Positions 58,267 through 64,000 of a DNA stretch of 64,000 nucleotides are shown one piece after another. The position numbers and the translations under genes are program-made. Location: assembly GCA_021029095.1 (NCBI GenBank), contig JAJOHG010000001.1, forward strand, positions 1,674,001 to 1,738,000, read 5' to 3'. The notes under the pieces are model-generated. The model saw only the letters and a program-made list of their open reading frames with translations, ran no database searches and was not told the origin of the DNA. Source of the stretch: Phellopilus nigrolimitatus. Lineage: Eukaryota > Basidiomycota > Agaricomycetes > Hymenochaetales > Hymenochaetaceae. Within the stretch, counting starts at the first letter, position 1, and every line of letters starts with the position of its first letter.

Positions 58267-59846
58267 CTAGAAATCATACAAGTCTGGACGATCGACCTGG
58301 AAGCCGACTTTCTTCTTCGGCTTTTTTTGCACGACTTTCTTCTCGGTATTCCCAGTATCGTCTGCCAACTGAGCTTTGAGCGGCTTGGTCTCCTCCAGCT
58401 TAACTTCGATCGCTGCGATCGAGTCATGATCATCAGCTAGATGCAAATGTTTCGAAGGGACGTCAGCTTCGGCAGCTCTGTCCTGGAACATGTTCGAAGA
58501 ACTGGCAGGTGTCGTTCGGCGCTCTCCCACCCCTCCTTCAACATCAAGATGGAAAGTCTCAATGACTAGCCTTTTACGTGTGCATTTAAATGCTAGGTTA
58601 TTCTCTCCAACGCCTCCAGAAGAAATAGTAGATGGTGGTGCGGATAGGCCGCGAAGACTCGAAAATCTATCACTCGCCGGAACGAGGGTCTGTACACAAG
58701 GCAGTTTGTGAATTTTTAAGAGGCCATGATGAGATGGAAAGAGTGCCGCATTTGATGGATCAGCTAATCATCAAAGTGGGTGAGATCTTCATAAAAAGAA
58801 AGAAGATTTGCAGTAGCCACGCACCAATGAAGGAGCTCAAAGTAATACATGCGTCTGTTACCCAACCAAGTTTATTAACCCAGCCATCGGCACCCCAGGA
58901 ATCCGCACAGATATGGGAAGGTAGTGTGATGAGCACGCAAGACAGGGGTTGGCCACACAAAATGGAACGAAGGCGAAGCAAGAAATGTACAATTTTCTGG
59001 TGAAGTATTGTGTTAGTTTGGTCAAATAAAGGTGTTCGCGAAGTGCCATGCCGACCTCCGGGCTCGGATCTCCCCATACTGGGCTTGCAAGAGCAGGAAT
59101 GCTAAGACGAATAGCACGCTGCGTACCCTGAGCACTGCAAAGCAAGCTTTTGGTCTTGGTAGCGAAAGTTGGAAACGAAACAAACCTCGATGCGCCAGAT
59201 GGTTTGACGATGTTTCCGATGCGGCGAATTACTGCTTCGAACACATCTTCGGTGCCAAAAAAGACATCGCTTTGTATGTGGAGCCGTTCAGCATTCAAGA
59301 AATTTTCGACGATGGCGATGGGAATACGGCTCGACAGGTCGAAAGGTCGACAATAGTCTTCTCTGATCTGAGTTTTGGAAATCACTCCTCAAACAGAGAA
59401 GACTCACATACTGATCGAGAAGATGTGAGGAGACTGTTGTCTTGAACTTCTGCATCCGCTCGTAACGCCATGCGATCTTGACTTTTTCCTCGCTACCATT
59501 CATTGCATCATCCTCATCGAGGACGGGAGGCGCCATGTTTGCACTAGGGATCCACATGCACGACTCGACCAGGTCCTTTCCTTGAGGGTCAAATACATAG
59601 ACTTCCTGATCGCAAGCAAGACCTTGAGCAATGAAGTATTTTTGCACGAGTTCTGTGTGAGCTGAATGCGGGTCTGGATTGAGAAGGAGCAGACTGGTTC
59701 CCAGTTGTATGCCCCCGCCAAGTACATCATCGAGCGAAGGAATTCCTGACGATGTGAGATAGATCGTCGACAGTGCGGGCGAGGTACGAGTGCCCGCAGG
59801 TGGTTTTTGCGACGAAAGGCCTGTCTTGCGCTTGAAGGAGGTACAT
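58267..59846 (-). CDS. ELP4: Elongator complex subunit ELP4 (PAXNEB)
   Basis: ELP4 is one of three RecA-like subunits of the Elongator accessory ring needed for wobble-uridine modification of tRNAs. The family pattern is clear: GIPSLDDVLGGGIQLGTSLL, HTELVQKYFIAQGLACDQEV, ESCMWIPSANMAPPVLDEDD, VKIAWRYERMQKFKTTVSS, DYCRPFDLSSRIPIAIVENF, LSCVLITLPSHICADSWGAD, GWVNKLGWVTDACITLSSFI and GENNLAFKCTRKRLVIETFH. It ends VDRPDLYDF at 58267. About four introns are inferred. At the start the ATG at 59844-59846 lies one base out of frame with SFKRKTGLSSQKPP, the family's usual N-terminus. One surplus base at about 59843 would explain it; an unseen small first exon is the alternative. No Walker A is expected in this subunit. 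It shares a 198-base spacer with SPB1. Confidence 0.87.
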
Positions 59847-60044
59847 GGTCAACTGGTAGAGTCTAAAGCTAAATCTAACAGCCGTGCGAAACCAACGGTT
59901 CCGCTTTTCGCGTCAAAAAAAGTGAAATTACCTAGACTGTTTCCTTCGACTCTGCTCTCCGCTGCTGGACGCTGAGCGTTGCAGAGATTCCCTTGTTGGC
60001 ATTGTTGTCCGTACCTGCCAATCTCTTTCAAGCGAAAAAAAAAG
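59847..60044. promoter_or_regulatory. Short divergent promoter shared by ELP4 and SPB1
   Basis: Only 198 bases separate the opposite start codons. An A-rich run (aaaaaaaaag) directly precedes the SPB1 ATG, and T-rich runs face the ELP4 side. Both genes concern RNA modification in translation, so shared control is plausible but inferred. Confidence 0.45.
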
Positions 60045-63000
60045 ATGGGAAAAGTGCAGAAGAAAACGGGGAAGGGCCGGCTAGACAAATACTACAAACT
60101 AGCCAAGTATGCAATTTTTCTTTCTTTCTCTCGGCGCAAATTCATGGAGTGCTTAACTCGACAATAGAGAACAAGGCTACCGTGCACGTTCAGCCTTCAA
60201 ACTTATACAGCTTAACAAAAAATATTCTTTCCTCGAGTCGGCGCGATGCTGTATAGACTTGTGTGCTGCTCCGGGAGGATGGCTGCAGGTCGCTAGCAAA
60301 TACATGCCTGTCAACAGCATCATAGTCGGTGCGCTCGCAGATCTCCCGTTTTATGTATCGTTCTGATTTCCCCATCCGAATCGCAGGCGTAGACTTGGTT
60401 CCGATAAGGCCTATTCCTCGTGTATCCACGTTCGCTGCCGACATCACTACACCGCACTGTCGCAACCTCATTCGAAATGAGGTCAAGGACTGGAAAGCTG
60501 ACGTGGTCCTTCATGACGGTGCACCCAACGTTGGTACGGCCTGGGTGCAAGATGCATATAGCCAGTCAGAACTCGTCCTCATGAGTTTGAAGCTCGCGGT
60601 CGAGTTTCTCATAAAGGGCGGAACTTTTGTGACAAAAGTATTCAGAAGTGCAGACTACAACAATTTGCTCTGGGTATTCAATCAGCTATTCGGAAAGGTT
60701 GAGGCAACGAAACCGCCGTCTTCCAGGTACGATGAATTCCATCAAAGTAGACGGCGTTTACTAATACTGTCCAAGAATCGTTTCAGCCGAAATTTTCGTC
60801 GTCTGTCGGGACTTCCTGGCCCCGAAACACATCGACCCCAAGTTTCTGGAACCAAAGCATGTGTTCAAGGACGTAACAGCCTCAACGTCTGCTGGTGCAG
60901 ACAAGGGTACTTCAGCAAATAATGTCCATGCGAATGTTTTCATGCCCGAGAAGAAGCGTCGTCATCGAGATGGCTACAATGAAGGAGATTATACTCTATT
61001 CAAAAAGGCCTCTGCCGGAGAATTTGTGAGGTGTCCTGACCCCATTATGTTCTTGGGCAGCGTCAATCGCATTGCCTTCGACTCCGAGGAAGAAAAGGAG
61101 TATGTAACTGCTTATTGTATTTTTGAATCTTCAGCTTATAGTCGTTTAAAGATGGTTATCCCTGGATATCTCGACTCCCGACATCAAAGCGAACTGCGAC
61201 GATCTCAAAGTTCTAGGAAAGGGTGATTTCAAGTCCTTGATCAAATGGCGAGCGGCTTTGCGTGAAGAGGTACGCATGATTGCTGAGACTTTTCTTGTTT
61301 TCTTTTCTCATAAGAATTACTTTTCAAAGATTGGTCTGGACGTGAAAACGTTACCAACCGAGGAACTCACGGAGACAGTAGAGATAGTGGAAGAAATTGA
61401 TGAAGAGCAGACAATCCAGGACGAGGTAAGTCGCCGAGTTGAAGATCGAACGCAGTCGTTCATTTTTTTTTTCAAGCTTGAACGTCTTAATGCAGAGGCA
61501 GCCACCAGAGCTAAACGAGAGCGGCGCAAGGCCAATGAGTCTAAGACGCGCACAATACAGCGCATGCAGCTTCAAATGACTGCGCCATTGGACATTGGTC
61601 TTGACCAAATCGACGCGACGTTTGGACTGGATCAGGAAGATATCTTTGATCTCCAGACTGCCGAGAAAAATATCGGAAAGAGGCGCTCAGTTGCGGGTCT
61701 TGTCGGCGACCTCGATAACGATGATGCAGACAACGACGACGACGTGCATAATGGAAAGGCTGATGATAGCGAGAAGATCGGCTCGGACGATGAAGAAACG
61801 AAGATCGCCGGTCTGGAAGCTGAGCTCGACGGCCTGTACGACGCATACAAGGAGCGTTTGAATGAAAGAGATGCAAAATTCAAGGCGAAGGAGGCTCGTA
61901 AACACAAGGAGAAAGACAACTGGTACGGCATCAAAGCCAAGGGCAGTGATGACGAGGATGCGAGTAGTGACGAAGAGGGAGGAGGTTGGGATCGCATGGA
62001 GGAGGCAAAGGAGGCTGGAGACAGCTCGTCCGACAGTGATAGTGAAAGTGATGAAAGCGATTCGGATGGAGGGAATAAGGAGGCGAAGGGGGGAAGAAGC
62101 GCAAACTCGTCAATGCGGCGTCGCCTCCTGCTAAGAAAACTCGTCTTGTGTCAAAGCTTGACGGTGCTAAACCGAGTCGTTCGGCCCAACTGTGGTTTGA
62201 CCAAGCTATTTTTAATGGAGTCGACATTGACGCTATCGAAGACGACGAGGAAGAGGATGAAGAGCCAGAGTTGGAAGAAAGTGAGGATTCGAGTGACGAG
62301 TCAACCGATGGCCAAGAGGTGAGCAAAGCTCTTGAACATAATCATATCATTCCCGTAACTCAAGTCATTGTTTCAGTCCTTGAATGAAGATGACATTGAA
62401 ATCGTCCCTCAAGACAAAGATGGGGATATCGACATGTGGGACGTGGATGGGGTGAACGAGGATGAGCTCAAACAGGTAGAAATTTCGAGTGAGTACCAGT
62501 TTCACATATCATCGACGCTTTAGTAAACAACATCATTCAAATCAGAAAATGGGCTAACGACTGTCGAGGCTGTGGCCCTCGCCCAGCAGCTCGTCAACCG
62601 CGAGAAGACGAAGACGCAGCTAATTAATGACGGTTTTAACCGCTATTCCTTGAACGCCAAAGACGGCTTGCCTGCCTGGTTCCTCGACGATGAATCGAAG
62701 CACTACAAGGCTAATCTTCCGGTGACGAAGGAGGCGATGGACATTCTTCGCGCTAAGCAACGCGCCCTCGATGCGCGTCCGATAAAAAAGGTTGCCGAGG
62801 CGAAGGCGCGCAAGAAGTTTAAGGCCGTGCAGAAGTTGCAGAAGGCCATGAAGAAGGCTGAAGGTGTAGTCGAGTCGACGGACATATCGGAGCGCGAAAA
62901 GGCGCAGCAGATCCAGAAGCTTATGCTTAAAGGTGCCTCGAAGGCAAAGCAAAAAAAGTCAGAGGTGAAACTGGTTGTGGCGAAGGGTGCGCACAAGGGA

Positions 63001-63179
63001 TTGAAAGGCCGGCCGAAGGGCGTGAAGGGGCGGTACCAGATGGTAGATTCGAGAATGAAAAAAGAAGTGCGTTTTTTTCTTTTTCTTTCGTGGAGCCTGC
63101 GCTCATCTGCAACTCGATTTTCTTCCTGCAGGTCCGTGCAAAGAAGCGCCGAGAAAAAGCGAACAAGAAACGCAAGTGA
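60045..63179 (+). CDS. SPB1: SPB1 family 2'-O-ribose rRNA methyltransferase (FtsJ-like), one homopolymer frame break
   Basis: Spb1 methylates the 25S rRNA A-loop guanosine during 60S assembly. It starts [20 protein letters not shown] at 60045. The Rossmann methyltransferase follows across introns: [40 protein letters not shown] (SAM-binding), [20 protein letters not shown] and [20 protein letters not shown]. The catalytic K-D-K-E residues can be placed. Then come [20 protein letters not shown], a long acidic/lysine coiled-coil region, and the Spb1 C-terminal domain ([60 protein letters not shown]), ending [12 protein letters not shown] at 63179. About ten introns are seen. Near 62089-62094 a run of six G breaks the frame; seven would restore [20 protein letters not shown]. 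Confidence 0.92.
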
Positions 63180-63295
63180 ACTTGGCTTTTCGCTCCTGTT
63201 TCAGATATTGTCTATTATTACTTAGATCCGTAAGCCATTGTACTATACTGTATCACGCTGCAATAGTCCTGTTTAGATAAATTATCGTGTGTTCT

Positions 63296-64000
63296 TTAAT
63301 CTAAGAAACCATCTTCGCTGGAAGATTTACTGCTATCTGGAGAAAAGCGACTTGGCGATGCTTTACTAACTGGTCTGTAGCCCAACGTAGTGAGTCCATC
63401 GATATCCTTGAGGAATTTCTTCCACTGTTCGCTAACCGACGGCTGAGAGCAAGAAATCTACGAAAGCAAGTCTATGATCAGTACGGTATCACCAGCTAAT
63501 GCATGTATGAGCACTGACCTCGCAATTGATCATTTTATGACCTGTCTCGAGATCAGATATGCTCTCGGTCACGGTCGAAATAGGACGGCTGGCCGACTCT
63601 CGATCAGACATTGAGTCGAGATCTTGCTGAGCATAATATGCCACATGGAGAGACTCGACGCTCCGCCGAATGCTAGCGCTTGATTCGAGGATGAATGTTT
63701 CTTTGCCATCTTCGATGAAAAGTGGTGGTTCCGGCTTCTCAGAGTTAGGATTATCTAAACTGTTTATTTGATGCAAGATAAGTGTCAGAGAAGATAAAGT
63801 TTTCAAGACGACACTTACTATTCTTTGAGCGTCGTAAAGTATTTCTGGAGTTCGGGAAGTTCATCGACGGTGAAAGACGTTAGAGCATCAAGAACGGTCA
63901 ACTTGACATCCATCGGCCTGAAACTCCTCGTTAAGTGGTTAGTCCAGGAGCTTAACATGTTTCTCACCGATCCGGGAGGGCAACCAGCAGTTCCAGCTCA
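63296..64000 (-). CDS. Partial gene of unknown function, running off the right edge
   Basis: The stop is at 63296-63298. Read on the minus strand from the window edge, the exons are ELELLVALPD, then after a 47-49 base intron (gtgaga...tttcag) PMDVKLTVLDALTSFTVDEL and PELQKYFTTLKEY. After another intron come SLDNPNSEKPEPPLFIEDGK, ETFILESSASIRRSVESLHV and TVTESISDLETGHKMINCE. The last exon is PSVSEQWKKFLKDIDGLTTL ... SEDGFLD. I do not recognise a domain in this C-terminal part; it is largely acidic/Ser-rich after a short helical segment. The N-terminal part lies outside the window. Intron phases are consistent and the frame is intact. It converges on SPB1 with 116 bases between stops. Confidence 0.7.

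Noticed and set aside
1..64000. tRNA genes
   Set aside because: I looked for the ggttcga-type B box on both strands; hits fall in coding exons or lack a cloverleaf partner.

Overview
The window looks like nuclear DNA of a filamentous basidiomycete, most likely an Agaricomycete. Genes are dense and sit on both strands. Most are split by many 50-70 bp GT-AG introns. The protein set is typical of mushroom-forming fungi: a stand-alone SRA-domain protein, an AP-1-like bZIP factor with a conserved C-terminal tail, a RlpA-like double-psi beta-barrel secreted protein, a GH16 glucanase and a Ras GEF carrying a P-loop domain. I cannot name the genus. All gene models were built by eye, joining exons by splice signals and family conservation, so exon edges are approximate unless stated.

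Layout. 1-8 kb: the 3' part of a Sec9/SNAP-25 t-SNARE, an SRA protein, a secreted DPBB protein, an acidic unknown protein on the minus strand and a small Ser/Thr-rich surface protein. 8-17 kb: the DEAD-box helicase DRS1, the anaphase-promoting complex subunit APC4 and a bZIP factor; all three carry reading-frame breaks. 17-22 kb: gene-poor, with the GPI-GlcNAc transferase subunit PIG-C/GPI2. 22-30.4 kb: a Cys-rich membrane protein head-to-head with centractin ARP1, ribosomal protein eL15, a Tic20-like/DUF4870-like membrane protein, ribosomal protein eS24 and a GH16 enzyme. 31-45.7 kb: a SurE-like phosphatase, the Ras GEF, ribosomal protein uL13, a NUFIP1-domain protein and a large M16 metalloprotease. 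46-64 kb: a Rho GEF, an NGL2/CCR4-type nuclease, a type II membrane protein of unknown role, SWP73/SMARCD, ELP4, SPB1 and a partial unknown gene.

Many genes are housekeeping. Translation and ribosome assembly is the largest theme (eL15, eS24, uL13, DRS1, SPB1, NUFIP1, ELP4, NGL2). Several of these sit in divergent pairs sharing short promoters, for example uL13/NUFIP1 (355 bp) and ELP4/SPB1 (198 bp). Signalling and traffic are represented by Sec9, Ras GEF, Rho GEF and ARP1. Cell-surface functions are represented by DPBB, GH16, PIG-C and the small surface protein.

The most unusual observations are (1) a Ras GEF preceded by a degenerate small-GTPase-like domain, (2) start codons only 21 bp apart for two divergent genes, (3) a GC-AG intron, and (4) single-base frame breaks concentrated in DRS1 and APC4 but absent from many neighbours, which I read mainly as uncorrected sequencing indels. 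I found no convincing transposon, tRNA, rRNA, CRISPR array or virus-derived element. I did not find a clearly undescribed multi-gene system.
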